Below are positions 8,490 through 17,730 of a stretch of 64,000 bases of DNA, in pieces (the first letter of the stretch is position 1; every line of letters starts with the position of its first letter). A program made the position numbers and the translations under genes. Source of the stretch: Winogradskya consettensis (GTDB taxonomy: Bacteria > Actinomycetota > Actinomycetes > Mycobacteriales > Micromonosporaceae); assembly GCF_018332715.1 (NCBI RefSeq), contig NZ_BOQP01000021.1, positions 124,001 to 188,000 of the forward strand, read 5' to 3'. The notes below the pieces were generated by a model that did not search any database, was not told where the DNA came from, and saw only the letters and a list, made by a program, of their open reading frames with translations.

Positions 8490-9365
8490 ATGCCCGGATC
8501 ACGAAGGTTACGCTGGATCATGGCCCTGACCGGCCTGTTCGCCGTGCTCGTGGGCGGCCTCGCCGGGCCCCTGCCGGCGGCGGCCGCGACCACGCTCGTC
8601 TACGCGACGTTCAAGGGTGACGCGGCCGCCGACGAGGAACTGTGGATCTACCAGTCGACGAACGGCGGCACGAGTTACAGCACCCTCGTGGACACCAATT
8701 TCCGCGGCCCGACCGGCGTACTGCGCGACCCGAGCATCCTGAAGTACAACGGCAAGTACTACGCGGCCTACACCGTGCAGTCCTGGACGACGAACTCGAC
8801 GTACTTCGCCATCGCCTCCAGCACGAATCTCAGCACCTGGACCAATATCGCGACCATCAACTCCGGCATCGCGAACACGCAGTACACCTGGGCCCCCGAG
8901 TTCTACGTCGGCGACGGCGGCGTGAAGATCATCGCCAGCGTCGGCGCGACGACCTGCACGGCCTGCTTCCGGCCCTACGTCTACACCGCACAGAACACCG
9001 CGCTGACCTCGTGGAGCGGCCCCGCGCAGATGTGGGGCCTCGGCACCAACCACATCGACACGTTCGTCGTGAAGTCCGGCAGCACGTGGCACGCGTTCAC
9101 CAAGAACGAGACCACGAAATACATCGAGCACTGGACCACGACCGCCAACCTCACCGAGGGCTGGGTCAACAAGGGCACCCTCTGGGCCTCCGGATACGAG
9201 GGTCCCTCCCTGGTACGCCTGGACAACGGCAGCTGGCGCATCTACGTCGACAAGTACACCAACGGCGGCGTCTGGACGGCGACCAGCACCGACCTGAACA
9301 CGTGGACCGGCCTGAGCGCGGTCACCTGCTCCGGCTGCCGCCACGGAACGGCGATCGCGAAATGA
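8490..9365 (+). CDS. Secreted GH43-like glycosidase
   Basis: The 291-residue protein starts at ATG 8490 with GGAGG five bases upstream. It has a Sec signal peptide (RRLRWIMALTGLFAVLVGG, cleavage after AAA near residue 32). The body fits the five-bladed propeller of GH43/GH117-type arabinosidases: RDPSILKYNGKYYAAYT carries the base Asp, TWAPEFY the blade motif, NHIDTFVV the middle Asp, and YEGPSLVRLDN the acid Glu. Such enzymes remove arabinose or xylose from plant polysaccharides. It overlaps the next GH43 gene by 4 bases (ATGA), so the two are made together. Confidence 0.82.
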   Translation: MPGSRRLRWIMALTGLFAVLVGGLAGPLPAAAATTLVYATFKGDAAADEELWIYQSTNGGTSYSTLVDTNFRGPTGVLRDPSILKYNGKYYAAYTVQSWTTNSTYFAIASSTNLSTWTNIATINSGIANTQYTWAPEFYVGDGGVKIIASVGATTCTACFRPYVYTAQNTALTSWSGPAQMWGLGTNHIDTFVVKSGSTWHAFTKNETTKYIEHWTTTANLTEGWVNKGTLWASGYEGPSLVRLDNGSWRIYVDKYTNGGVWTATSTDLNTWTGLSAVTCSGCRHGTAIAK

Positions 9366-10732
9366 GGCGCCGCGGATTCCTGACCCTGGCCGGCGGGGCG
9401 GCCGCCGGAGCCCTCGCAGGCCCGGGAGCAGCGCAGGCCGCGACCTTCACGGCGTACGTGATGGCTTATTTCACCGAGTCACCCACCATGAGTGGCGCGA
9501 ACTACGGCCTGCACCTGGCAGTGAGCTCCGACGGCCTGAAATGGACCCCGCTGAACCAGAACAAGCCGGTCGCCACCCCGACCCAGGGCAGCCTCGGCCT
9601 GCGTGATCCTTTCATCCTGCGCAAGCAGGACGGCACCTTCGTGGTGCTGGCCACCGACCTCAACGGCACGGACTGGTCCTACCAGAGCCAGTACCTGCAC
9701 GTCTGGGACTCCACCGACCTGCGGTCCTTCCGCAACTACCGGCTGCTCAAGGTGCACTCGCTGGCCACGCACGCCTGGGCGCCCGAGGCCTACTGGGACG
9801 CGTCCCGTGGCCAGTACGCGGTCGTGTACTCCGCCGTCGTCGGCGGCCACAACGTCCTGCTGAGCAACTACACCAGCGATTTCGTCACCGCCGCGGCACC
9901 ACAGACCTTCTACGATCCAGGTTACGACGCGATCGACGGCACCTTCGTCACCGTCGGCGGCGTCAACTACATGTACTACAAGAACAACACCAACAGCACT
10001 CTCCTGGGTACGCGCTCCAGCAGCCTGAACCCGGGCTCCTTCAGCGTCTACACCTCGGCGATCACCCCGGGCCGCGGCGTCGAGGCACCCCAGATCGTGA
10101 AGTCGAACACCGCGAACACCTGGTACATGTGGGGCGACACGTGGAGCCCCAACGGCCGGTTCTTCTGCTGGCAGACGAGCGACATCGCCTCCGGTTCGTG
10201 GACGCTGCTCAACGACCGGGCGTACACTCAGCCACTGAACTCCAAGCACCTGGGCATCACGCCGATCACTGCCGCCGAGCTCTCCGGCCTGACCGGCACC
10301 TGGGGCACCCCGGCCTGGAACAGGATCAAGTCCTACAACTTCCCGGACCGCTACCTGCGGCACGCGAGCAACGTCGGGCGCATCGACCCGTACCCGTTCG
10401 ACCCGTACCAGGATCAGCAATGGACGATCGTCCCGGGCCTGGCGGACCCGGCGGGCATCTCCTTTCGCTCGGTCAACTTCCCGACGATGTACCTGCGCCA
10501 CTCCGCGTACGCGATGGTCCTCAACGCCAACGACGGCAGCAGCACCTTCAACGCCGACGCCACGTTCTACCGGAGCGCCGGCTTCGCGGACTCGACCTGG
10601 ACCTCTTTCCGCTCCTACAACTACCCGGACCGCTACCTGCGGCATTCCAACTACGTCCTGCGCATCGACCCGATCACGAGCAGCTCGGCCACCACCGACA
10701 AGCAGGACGCGACGTTCCAGATCGGCTACTGA
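9362..10732 (+). CDS. Secreted GH43 glycosidase with C-terminal arabinose-binding (CBM42/AbfB) domain
   Basis: The 456-residue protein opens with a twin-arginine type signal (MRRRGFLTLAGGAAAGA). The catalytic propeller shows LRDPFILRKQDG (base Asp), THAWAPEAYWD, YDAIDGTFVTVGG (middle Asp) and GRGVEAPQIVKS (acid Glu). Residues ~320-456 are an AbfB-type beta-trefoil with three internal repeats, SYNFPDRYLRH, VNFPTMYLRH and SYNYPDRYLRH; these modules bind arabinofuranose side chains. The pair of enzymes suggests extracellular arabinoxylan or arabinan debranching, with the first gene lacking and this one carrying the carbohydrate-binding module. The ATG at 9362 shares bases with the upstream TGA. 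Confidence 0.88.
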   Translation: MRRRGFLTLAGGAAAGALAGPGAAQAATFTAYVMAYFTESPTMSGANYGLHLAVSSDGLKWTPLNQNKPVATPTQGSLGLRDPFILRKQDGTFVVLATDLNGTDWSYQSQYLHVWDSTDLRSFRNYRLLKVHSLATHAWAPEAYWDASRGQYAVVYSAVVGGHNVLLSNYTSDFVTAAAPQTFYDPGYDAIDGTFVTVGGVNYMYYKNNTNSTLLGTRSSSLNPGSFSVYTSAITPGRGVEAPQIVKSNTANTWYMWGDTWSPNGRFFCWQTSDIASGSWTLLNDRAYTQPLNSKHLGITPITAAELSGLTGTWGTPAWNRIKSYNFPDRYLRHASNVGRIDPYPFDPYQDQQWTIVPGLADPAGISFRSVNFPTMYLRHSAYAMVLNANDGSSTFNADATFYRSAGFADSTWTSFRSYNYPDRYLRHSNYVLRIDPITSSSATTDKQDATFQIGY

Positions 10733-10752
10733 CGCCCCGCTCGCCTCCCACT

Positions 10753-10788
10753 CTAGCCAAGACTTCTTGGCCAAGATACCTTGGCTAG
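10753..10788 (+). promoter_or_regulatory. Palindromic operator directly before the ArsR gene
   Basis: CTAGCCAAG (10753-10761) and CTTGGCTAG (10780-10788) form a perfect 9-bp inverted repeat, with a third palindrome CTTGGCCAAG (10766-10775) inside it. The right arm touches the ATG at 10789, leaving no Shine-Dalgarno site, so the transcript is probably leaderless and the repressor would cover the start. It is the obvious autoregulatory site for the adjacent ArsR protein. Confidence 0.7.
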
Positions 10789-11355
10789 ATGCGGAGAGAG
10801 ATCACCGACCCTCAGGCGCTGCGCGCGCTCGCCCACCCGATCCGCCTCAAGCTGCTGGAACTGCTCACGGTCGACGGGCCCGCCTCCGGGCGGGCCCTGG
10901 CCGGCCGCACCGGCGAATCCACCGCCTCGGTCAGTTACCACGTCGCCCAACTGGCAAAATGGGGCCTCGTCGAACCCGCCCCCGACCTCGCCCACGGCCG
11001 CGAACGCCCCTGGCGTGCCACCAGCCGCGGCATCACCTGGTCGGCAACCGGCGACGGCTCTCCCGAATTCGCCGCCGCCTCCCGCGCCCTGCGAGAACAG
11101 TTCGTCGCCCACCGCCTCGCCGTCCTCGAGGCCTACCAGCGCCATGAGTCCACCTTCGCCCCCGACTGGCAGGAAGCCGCCTGGGTCGGCGAGGACATCG
11201 GCTACCTCACCCCCGCCGAACTGGTCGAGGCCACCGAGCGCATCAAGGCGGTCATCCAGTCCTACACAGACCCCGGCCGCCCACGCCAGGAGACCGCCCG
11301 CCAGGTCGCCTTCTTCGGGTACGCCGTCCCGGTCCCCGAGGACCAACCCGCATGA
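10789..11355 (+). CDS. ArsR-like winged-helix regulator
   Basis: The 188-residue protein has an N-terminal winged helix typical of ArsR/HTH_20 regulators: ITDPQALRALAHPIRLKLLELL, then ESTASVSYHVAQLAKWGLVEPA as recognition helix and wing start. The C-terminal half is helical and lacks the Cys/His metal sites of true arsenic sensors, so a drug or metabolite ligand is more likely. The gene overlaps the MFS exporter by 4 bases and sits immediately behind a palindromic operator, the classic layout of a self-regulated efflux pair. Confidence 0.85.
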   Translation: MRREITDPQALRALAHPIRLKLLELLTVDGPASGRALAGRTGESTASVSYHVAQLAKWGLVEPAPDLAHGRERPWRATSRGITWSATGDGSPEFAAASRALREQFVAHRLAVLEAYQRHESTFAPDWQEAAWVGEDIGYLTPAELVEATERIKAVIQSYTDPGRPRQETARQVAFFGYAVPVPEDQPA

Positions 11356-12779
11356 TGCGTACGCCCGGACTCCTAGCACTCTTCACCGCCAAACTCATCT
11401 CCACCTTCGGCTCCTGGCTCACCCTGCTGGCCCTGCCCTGGTTCGTCCTCGTCACCACCGGCTCCCCGGTACGCATGAGCCTCGTCCTCACCGTCGAATT
11501 CCTCGGCGTCGCCCTGCTGGGCCTCCCCAGCGGCAAAGTCGTCGCCCGCCTCGGCGTACGGCGCACCATGCTGATCTGCGACGCGGCCCGCGCCCCACTG
11601 ATGGCCCTGGTCCCACTCCTGCACCTGCTCGGCTGGCTGACCCTCCCGGCCCTGCTCGCGGTCTCCTTCGGCCTGGGCGCCTTCACCACCGCCTACGTCT
11701 CCTCGCAGCGCCTGATCCTGCCCGAACTACTCGCCACCCCCGACCCCCTACTCGCCACCCCCGACCCACTGCACGGCACCAGCGAACCCCTGCACGCCAC
11801 CCCCGACCCGCTGCTCGCCACCCCCAACCCGCTGCACGGCACCAGCGAACCCCTGCTCAACGCCGCAGGCATCGATGAGGCCCTGCTCGCCCGCGCCAAC
11901 AGCCTCGTTGACGCCGCGACCCGGATCGCCGCCCTCGCCGGCCCCGCTCTCGGCGGCCTGCTGATCGCCCTGCTCGGCGCGGCCCAGGTCCTCTGGATCG
12001 ACGCTGCCACCTACCTCGTCTCCTTCGTCATCCTGCTGCTGTTCGTCCGCCCGCCGGCAAGCACCACCCCGCCCGCGCACGAGCCGAAGACGTCAGTGCT
12101 GGCGGGGCTGCGACACGTGACGGCACACCCGTCCCTGCGGCTCTTCGTCCTCTCCCTCACCCTCGTGTCGCTCTCGATCCCGGCCATCTTCATCTGCCTG
12201 CCGGTCCTCGTCCTGCACGACCTCGGCGGGGATCCCCGCACCCTCGGCCTACTCACCGCCGCCAACGGCGCAGGCCTCGCCACCGGCAGCCTGATAGCGG
12301 TCACCGCACTCAGCCGGATGCGCACCAAGGCCCTCACCGGCGCCGCGGTACTGCTGTGCGCCCCGCTGTGGCTCCTGCTCACCGGCAACACCCTCCTGCT
12401 GGCAACCGCCCTGTTCCTCACCGGCCTGGCCATCCCCGTCCTCGGCGCGACGTTCAACACCCGGGTCACCCTGCGCACCCCGGCCCCACTCCGACCGCAC
12501 GCCATGACCGCAGTGGCCAACACGGAGAACCTCGCCGCCTTCGTCGGCTACACAGCGGCAGGCCCCGCCCTGCAACTCACCGGAACCCGCCCCGTCTTCG
12601 CCGCCATCGCCACCCTGGCAACCCTCGGCAGCGCCACCATCACCAACGCCCTCCGCACCGACGCCCGCAACGAAGCCACCCCCACCGCGACCACATCCGC
12701 CGCCACCACGTCCACCGCCACCACCCCCGTACATCCCGGTCCGGCATGCTCGATGCCCACCACACACAGCCGGTCCTAG
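11352..12779 (+). CDS. MFS exporter with heptad-repeat insertion
   Basis: This 475-residue protein has about 12 membrane segments. Its N-terminus (LLALFTAKLISTFGSWLTLLALPWFVL) and loop-2 motif (GLPSGKVVARLGVRRTM) are typical of MFS drug exporters of the macrolide-efflux type. Between TM4 and TM5, residues ~126-167 are six tandem heptads of the form L-x-x-T-x-x-P, which I do not expect in this family and which follow a 21-bp DNA repeat. The C-terminal tail is Ala/Thr-rich. The coupled ArsR gene suggests induction by the exported compound; the substrate is unknown. Confidence 0.87.
   Translation: MMRTPGLLALFTAKLISTFGSWLTLLALPWFVLVTTGSPVRMSLVLTVEFLGVALLGLPSGKVVARLGVRRTMLICDAARAPLMALVPLLHLLGWLTLPALLAVSFGLGAFTTAYVSSQRLILPELLATPDPLLATPDPLHGTSEPLHATPDPLLATPNPLHGTSEPLLNAAGIDEALLARANSLVDAATRIAALAGPALGGLLIALLGAAQVLWIDAATYLVSFVILLLFVRPPASTTPPAHEPKTSVLAGLRHVTAHPSLRLFVLSLTLVSLSIPAIFICLPVLVLHDLGGDPRTLGLLTAANGAGLATGSLIAVTALSRMRTKALTGAAVLLCAPLWLLLTGNTLLLATALFLTGLAIPVLGATFNTRVTLRTPAPLRPHAMTAVANTENLAAFVGYTAAGPALQLTGTRPVFAAIATLATLGSATITNALRTDARNEATPTATTSAATTSTATTPVHPGPACSMPTTHSRS
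11727..11852 (+). repeat. 21-bp in-frame tandem repeat, 6 copies, inside the MFS gene
   Basis: Six 21-bp units encode heptads LLATPDP, LLATPDP, LHGTSEP, LHATPDP, LLATPNP and LHGTSEP. The order suggests a higher-order duplication of a three-unit block. The frame is kept and the array falls in a predicted loop. Confidence 0.92.
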
Positions 12780-12850
12780 CGGAGCCGGCGCCCACCACAC
12801 AGCCAGTCCCGACGACGCCGGCGCCCACCACCCAGCCGGATTCAACGAAG
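12751..12850 (+). repeat. 33-bp tandem repeat, about 3 copies, at the MFS gene end
   Basis: Related 33-bp units (core GCCGGCGCCCACCAC) run from inside the last codons of the MFS gene into the intergenic region. The stop codon at 12777-12779 lies within the first, most diverged unit, so expansion may have set the present C-terminus. The rest of the 139-base gap to 12918 shows nothing else I recognise. Confidence 0.7.
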
Positions 12851-12918
12851 CCGGCCTAGAGAACACAGCCGCCCCAGCAAGCCCGGCGCCCACCCGGACC
12901 GGCCTCGGGCGGCGCAGG

Positions 12919-15900
12919 TCACCGCACCCGGATGATGCCCCACACCCCGTTCTCCACGGCCCAGCGGAACGCCCCCGAGCGGTAGGCATGATCCCCGCGA
13001 TGCCGCGCTCTCATCACCAGCGTCCGGGCAACCCCCGCGGTGAGCCCGGAGAACGACCCCTCGGCCAGGCCCGGCGCCACCTCCCAGGCCATGCCGTGCA
13101 CCGTGAACGTGTGGTTGCGGGGCTTGTCGCAAGCGCCCACCACCCGCAACCACAACGTCTGCCCCACTTCGGCATGCCAGATCGGGGTGGGCGGCTCCTG
13201 GCGGGACAGCACGTCACGCGGGTGGGCGAGCGCCGAGCCGTAACTGACGCCCTTCTGGCCCGAGTCCTCCGGGTCGTCGTCGGGCACGATGTCGCGCACC
13301 GGGAGGTCGGGGTTGCCGCCCACGAAGTGCCGCAGCCCGTCCTGCACCAGCAGCACCTGCTCGTTGGCGACCACCCGGCCGTGCCGGTCACGGAGCAGGA
13401 CGTTGCCCCCGGTCCAGCGTTCCAGCCCGGTGTGAGGGTCGGTCGGCGTCACATCGCCAGGCTCGACGACGAGGGCACCGATCAGCCCGTGATGGCGGTG
13501 GTTGCGCACATCGGCCATGTCCTGCAGGTAGCAGACCTGTCCTGGGCCTTGCGTGTGCGACGCCGGCGCGAGCTCGTCATCCGCCCACCACCAGTAGGTC
13601 CGCCAGTTCTCCGCGCGATGGTCGTGGCGCGCTGTCCGGTCACGCAGGACGACCCGTCCCGGCGCCTCGGGGTCGGCGGGTTGCGCCCCGTGCTGCCCGT
13701 CGCCCGGCGGACGCGACGCCACCGTGCCGTCATGGTTGTCCCCCACGAAGGCACCGTCGTCGCTGACCACGTCGTACCGCAGCAACGCCGGATGCAACGA
13801 GACCCGTGGCGACACCGTCCGCTGCTGCTCGTCGAGCGGCAGCCGCGGCGGTTCGGGCTCCACACCGAAGTCGGGCAGAAGCGGCCCGTCCTCGCCGATC
13901 ACCTCGTTGATCAGCGTCACCTTCACCCATTCACCCCGCCGGGCCCGCAAGATCAAAGGCTCCTTCGTCACTCGTACGCCCACCGCGCGCCGGAACCCGT
14001 CCTCGTCGCTCTCCCACCCGTCGGCCTCCTCGTAGACGAGCCCCCAAGGGTCGGTCAGGTGGCGACCGTCGTACTCGTGCTCGACCCGCCGGGCCCGCAC
14101 GACGTACTCGCGCACCCCGGTCCCCCCGGTCGGCCTGGCCGGCAGCGTGCCGTCCCGGGCAGCGCCGGGCAGCCTCGGCAGTTCGAGCAGGGTGGACGGG
14201 TGCGGGGTCAGCGCGCGGACCAGCCCCCAGCAGCCGAGCCACAGGTCGTCCATGGCCGCGAAGTGCCACAGGTGATCGCCGGTGCCGTAGTCGTCCAGCT
14301 CCAGCGTGAACGCCTCGGAGATGCCGATCGTCTGCTGGTTGACCAGCACCGAGCGCTCGTCGTGCCACTCGCGGCGCCAGCGCAGCCCGTGGGTGACGAA
14401 GCTGTGCTGCTCCTCGTGGGAGCCCTGGATCAGCCGGATCCGGAGCCGCTCCCCCGCGTACGTACGGATGAGCTCTGTCTCCGGGTCCCCGGTCACCACC
14501 ACCTCCGCCGCTGCTTCTGCCGTCTCCGCGCCCTCTTCTTCCGGATCTTCTTCCTCCTCCTCGGCCGGGAGGCCGGGAGTGCCACTGCTGCTGAACCACT
14601 GCGAGGGGTCGTCGCCACGGAACGTCAGCGGGCTGGACCGGAAGTTCACCGCCATCGTCCCGGGATCGTCGTCACCGCTGAGCTCGCCGGGCGGGTTGAG
14701 CGGCTCGCCGTGCTCGTCGACCAGCGGCACGAAATCAGCCACGGCCAGGCACGCCTCGCGGTAGGGCGCGATGCCGCTGTCCACCGGCGGCAGCACCACG
14801 GCCTGGGGCCCGGACCACGCGATCGTCTCCTGGTCGGGCAGCAGCCACCGTGACCCGTGCGGTTCGGCGATCAGGGCCGCGAACAGCCCGTGTTTCTGCC
14901 GGTAGTTGGCCAGCAGGTGGTCATGGAAGAAGCACGGCCCGAACTCCTCGTCGACCACCCAGCGGTGCAGACCGGCGTTGACCGGCAGGCTGCCCGCGTC
15001 GTCCGGCACGGCGGCGACAGCCGCACGGCAGCTCGCACCGGACAGATAGTTGAAACCGGTCGACGAGCCGTCCGCGGCGAGCACGTCGAACTTCACCAGG
15101 TGCACGTGCAGGCCGCATTCCACGGGCGGTGTCGGCAGGTCGAACGCGTCGGCGGGAATCGGCGTCAGGTCGTTGATCATCCGCAGCTCGACGACGTCAC
15201 CGTGGTTGGCACGCGGGTAGAACGCCTCGATCCGCTCCGCCGGCGGCTCCTGCTCCTCGCCGTCCACCGCCACCCGCACGATCTGGTAATGGTGACCGTT
15301 CGCGTCCTTCCACCCCCGGTTGTTGTAGGTCACCTCGTCGGCGCTGACCCGCACGTCGTAGCTGATCACGCGGGGCGCGGGCAGCCCGGCGCGGGCGTTC
15401 CAGACGGCGGCGTCACCGTCGAGATCCACGAACAACGCACCCGGCCGCGGGTTCGCCACCGCCCCGGGCGCGAACGCGGCCAGCTCCTTCGCCGAGTGCA
15501 ACGGCATGCCCAGCAGACGCCGGCGTCCACCGAGGAATTCCGGGACGATCGCGGGCGGCGGCGGGGACTTGCGCGGGAACGTCGCGTCCATGAACCACGG
15601 GAAACCCGGGTGGAGATCATCGCGGGGGTCGGGCTCCCGGCCCGGCAGCGGCCTGAGCGGGTGCACAGGAGTCCCATCCGGGTACGCGGTGACGGCGATC
15701 CCGTCCACGAGCCGGTCGAAGCTGCGCCACAGTCCCCACATCCCGTGGTGGAAGTGCGGGTACAGGTGACAGTGCCAGATCACGTCGCCCGGGGCGCGCT
15801 GGCGGCTGCCCGAGCCGTAGAGCGGGTCGATCGTCACCCCGGTCTGCGGGCCGATCGTGATCGAATCCAGCAGTTGCGACCCCCGTGCCTCGCCGGGCTG

Positions 15901-17403
15901 CGCGCCGTCACGCGGATCGCCTCGCCACTGGTGCACGTGCAGGTGGAACACATGGGTCTCCTTGACCCCGGCGTGCACCAGCCGCACCCTGGCCGGATCA
16001 CCCTTGTACGCCCGGAAGATCGGCGTCACCGGATCGTTGAACAGCCACGAGCTGTGGTGCTGCTCCTCCCCCGCGACGATCTCCAGAAATTCCCCGTCGT
16101 GCGTACGCCCGATGTGGAAGACCTCGGTCAGCTCCTCGTCGATCTCGATGCGCACCGCGGAGAAGTCGACCTCGCCCACGGGCGGGAGCGGCCGGTGGAG
16201 GGTCTGCTCGGCGTAGCGCCGCATCTTGTGCGGCAGCCGGTTGGGCATGGGCTCGGCCCGGTACGACAAAGGCATGACGGTGTGCTCGCCGACCAGATGC
16301 TGACCGCTGTGCACCTCGGGCTCGTCGTGGAGGAACACGGTGAACTCGCGATGGCTGTGCGGGTCACCGTCGACGTGCAGGTCGATGTAGTCGTCGGTCA
16401 CGACGTCGCCGGGCATGACGACGTCGACGTAGGGCCCGTCGGCGTAGTGCGTGCCGGTGAGCAGTTCGCCGGTCTCCGGGTCGGTCCACGTCGCCCCGGC
16501 CGGCTCGACGACGAACGCGCCGAACAGGCCGTGCATGTTCGTGCCCTGCTCGGTGCCGCGGACGTCACCGAGATCGTTGACCGGCCACACACCCTCGCGG
16601 CTCGCGTGCCAGCGGTAGGTCCGGCGCTCGTCCGGGCGTACCGTCGAAGGGTTGTTGCGGCCCACGGCCGCGCCGTCGTTCTCCTGGACCGACCCGCTGA
16701 GATCACCCTGCAGATGCATGCCCACGGCCCGGTCCCGCACCTGGTTCTCGAAGCGCACGTCGACGTGCTGGCCCAGCGACGCGCGGAGCACCAGCGGGCG
16801 CACCACCGGGATCGGCCGCAGCGGGTTGAACCTGTCGTAAGCCGGAGTCCTCTCCGCGAGCCCGGCAACATCCTCCCGGTGATCGTTGAGCAGCAGCCGC
16901 CGCACCCGCTTCACACTGAGGCCGCTCTCGTGTGCCAGCCGCTGGAACTCCACGTGGTCCCCGGCCTCCAGCTTCGCGAGCCGCTCCCCGATCATGGCCC
17001 GAGTGCTGGCGAGCGCGTCGCGATACAGCTCGGCCCAGCTCGCCCGGACGGCCGGGTCGGGATCGATCCGGGTGATCAGCCCGCCGGTGAGCCGGTCGAG
17101 GGCCGCCCCGACCTCGTCCGCCGTGGCCCGGAAATTCTGCGTCGCCGCCGGGGTCGCCGGAGCCGGGCGCTCCAGCATCCGCTCATGGCGCCAGAGCCCG
17201 TCGACGACAAGCTGCATCCACTGTGCACGCTCGTGCATCCGCGGCAGAAACCCGTCGTCGTCCTCCCAGCGGTCCCGGGCAAACCGGAGCAGCGGCTCGT
17301 ACGCGCGCAGCGTGAACAGCAGTCCGTCCCGGTCGTGATCGCCGTCGTTGGTGTAGACGATCGGGAATTGCATCGCTATGACGTCATAGTTCAGGTCAGA
17401 CAT
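12919..17403 (-). CDS. Giant multi-cupredoxin multicopper oxidase, MnxG-like
   Basis: At 1494 residues this is far larger than three-domain laccases and resembles the multi-domain Mn(II)-oxidising MnxG type (about 1200 residues in Bacillus). Copper-site motifs are visible: HVFHLHVHQW (about 485), WHCHLYPHFHHGMWG with the type-1 Cys (about 544), GLHVHLVKFD (about 766), FFHDHLLANYRQKHG (about 825), HLWHFAAMDDLWLGCWG (about 1045) and HTFTVHGMAWE (about 1432). The last domain lacks the Cys-containing motif. An acidic insert (poly-Glu) lies near residue 950. There is no signal peptide, as in exosporium-bound MnxG. The start ATG has AGGAG upstream. Substrate (Mn, Fe, Cu or organic) cannot be read from sequence. 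Downstream of DUF1326/DUF2182 genes on the same strand. Confidence 0.87.
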   Translation of the reverse strand: MSDLNYDVIAMQFPIVYTNDGDHDRDGLLFTLRAYEPLLRFARDRWEDDDGFLPRMHERAQWMQLVVDGLWRHERMLERPAPATPAATQNFRATADEVGAALDRLTGGLITRIDPDPAVRASWAELYRDALASTRAMIGERLAKLEAGDHVEFQRLAHESGLSVKRVRRLLLNDHREDVAGLAERTPAYDRFNPLRPIPVVRPLVLRASLGQHVDVRFENQVRDRAVGMHLQGDLSGSVQENDGAAVGRNNPSTVRPDERRTYRWHASREGVWPVNDLGDVRGTEQGTNMHGLFGAFVVEPAGATWTDPETGELLTGTHYADGPYVDVVMPGDVVTDDYIDLHVDGDPHSHREFTVFLHDEPEVHSGQHLVGEHTVMPLSYRAEPMPNRLPHKMRRYAEQTLHRPLPPVGEVDFSAVRIEIDEELTEVFHIGRTHDGEFLEIVAGEEQHHSSWLFNDPVTPIFRAYKGDPARVRLVHAGVKETHVFHLHVHQWRGDPRDGAQPGEARGSQLLDSITIGPQTGVTIDPLYGSGSRQRAPGDVIWHCHLYPHFHHGMWGLWRSFDRLVDGIAVTAYPDGTPVHPLRPLPGREPDPRDDLHPGFPWFMDATFPRKSPPPPAIVPEFLGGRRRLLGMPLHSAKELAAFAPGAVANPRPGALFVDLDGDAAVWNARAGLPAPRVISYDVRVSADEVTYNNRGWKDANGHHYQIVRVAVDGEEQEPPAERIEAFYPRANHGDVVELRMINDLTPIPADAFDLPTPPVECGLHVHLVKFDVLAADGSSTGFNYLSGASCRAAVAAVPDDAGSLPVNAGLHRWVVDEEFGPCFFHDHLLANYRQKHGLFAALIAEPHGSRWLLPDQETIAWSGPQAVVLPPVDSGIAPYREACLAVADFVPLVDEHGEPLNPPGELSGDDDPGTMAVNFRSSPLTFRGDDPSQWFSSSGTPGLPAEEEEEDPEEEGAETAEAAAEVVVTGDPETELIRTYAGERLRIRLIQGSHEEQHSFVTHGLRWRREWHDERSVLVNQQTIGISEAFTLELDDYGTGDHLWHFAAMDDLWLGCWGLVRALTPHPSTLLELPRLPGAARDGTLPARPTGGTGVREYVVRARRVEHEYDGRHLTDPWGLVYEEADGWESDEDGFRRAVGVRVTKEPLILRARRGEWVKVTLINEVIGEDGPLLPDFGVEPEPPRLPLDEQQRTVSPRVSLHPALLRYDVVSDDGAFVGDNHDGTVASRPPGDGQHGAQPADPEAPGRVVLRDRTARHDHRAENWRTYWWWADDELAPASHTQGPGQVCYLQDMADVRNHRHHGLIGALVVEPGDVTPTDPHTGLERWTGGNVLLRDRHGRVVANEQVLLVQDGLRHFVGGNPDLPVRDIVPDDDPEDSGQKGVSYGSALAHPRDVLSRQEPPTPIWHAEVGQTLWLRVVGACDKPRNHTFTVHGMAWEVAPGLAEGSFSGLTAGVARTLVMRARHRGDHAYRSGAFRWAVENGVWGIIRVR

Positions 17404-17476
17404 GTCGATCTCCTGGTGTCCGGGACCGCAGTTTCAAATCGCTGCTTCCGTCGCGGCGTCTTGTTCCAGATCGCGC

Positions 17477-17730
17477 CGTTTCAGCTCACGCCGTTTCAGC
17501 TCACGCCATTTCGCGCGCGCCGTTTCAGCTCACGCCATTTCAGCTCGCGCCATTTCAGCCCGCACCGTTTCAGCCCGCACCGTTTCAGCCCGCACCGTTT
17601 CAGCCCGCACCGTTTCAGCCCGCACCGTTTCAGCCCGCACCGTTTCAGCCCACGCCTCTTCGGATCGCGCCGTTTCAGCTCGCGCCTCTTCGGATCGCGC
17701 CTCTTCGGATCGCGCCGTTTCAGCTCGCGC
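17477..17730 (-). repeat. 15-bp tandem array, 17 units, between DUF2182 and oxidase genes
   Basis: Seventeen units (sixteen of 15 bp, one of 14 bp) run without interruption. Five consecutive central copies are identical (CGTTTCAGCCCGCAC on the plus strand); flanking units are variants such as CTCTTCGGATCGCGC. The array fills most of the 316-base spacer of a minus-strand operon, and the DUF2182 stop codon (17720-17722) lies inside its last unit. Both strands stay open through it in some frames, giving spurious pentapeptide-repeat reading frames. It ends 73 bases before the oxidase start codon. Confidence 0.95.
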
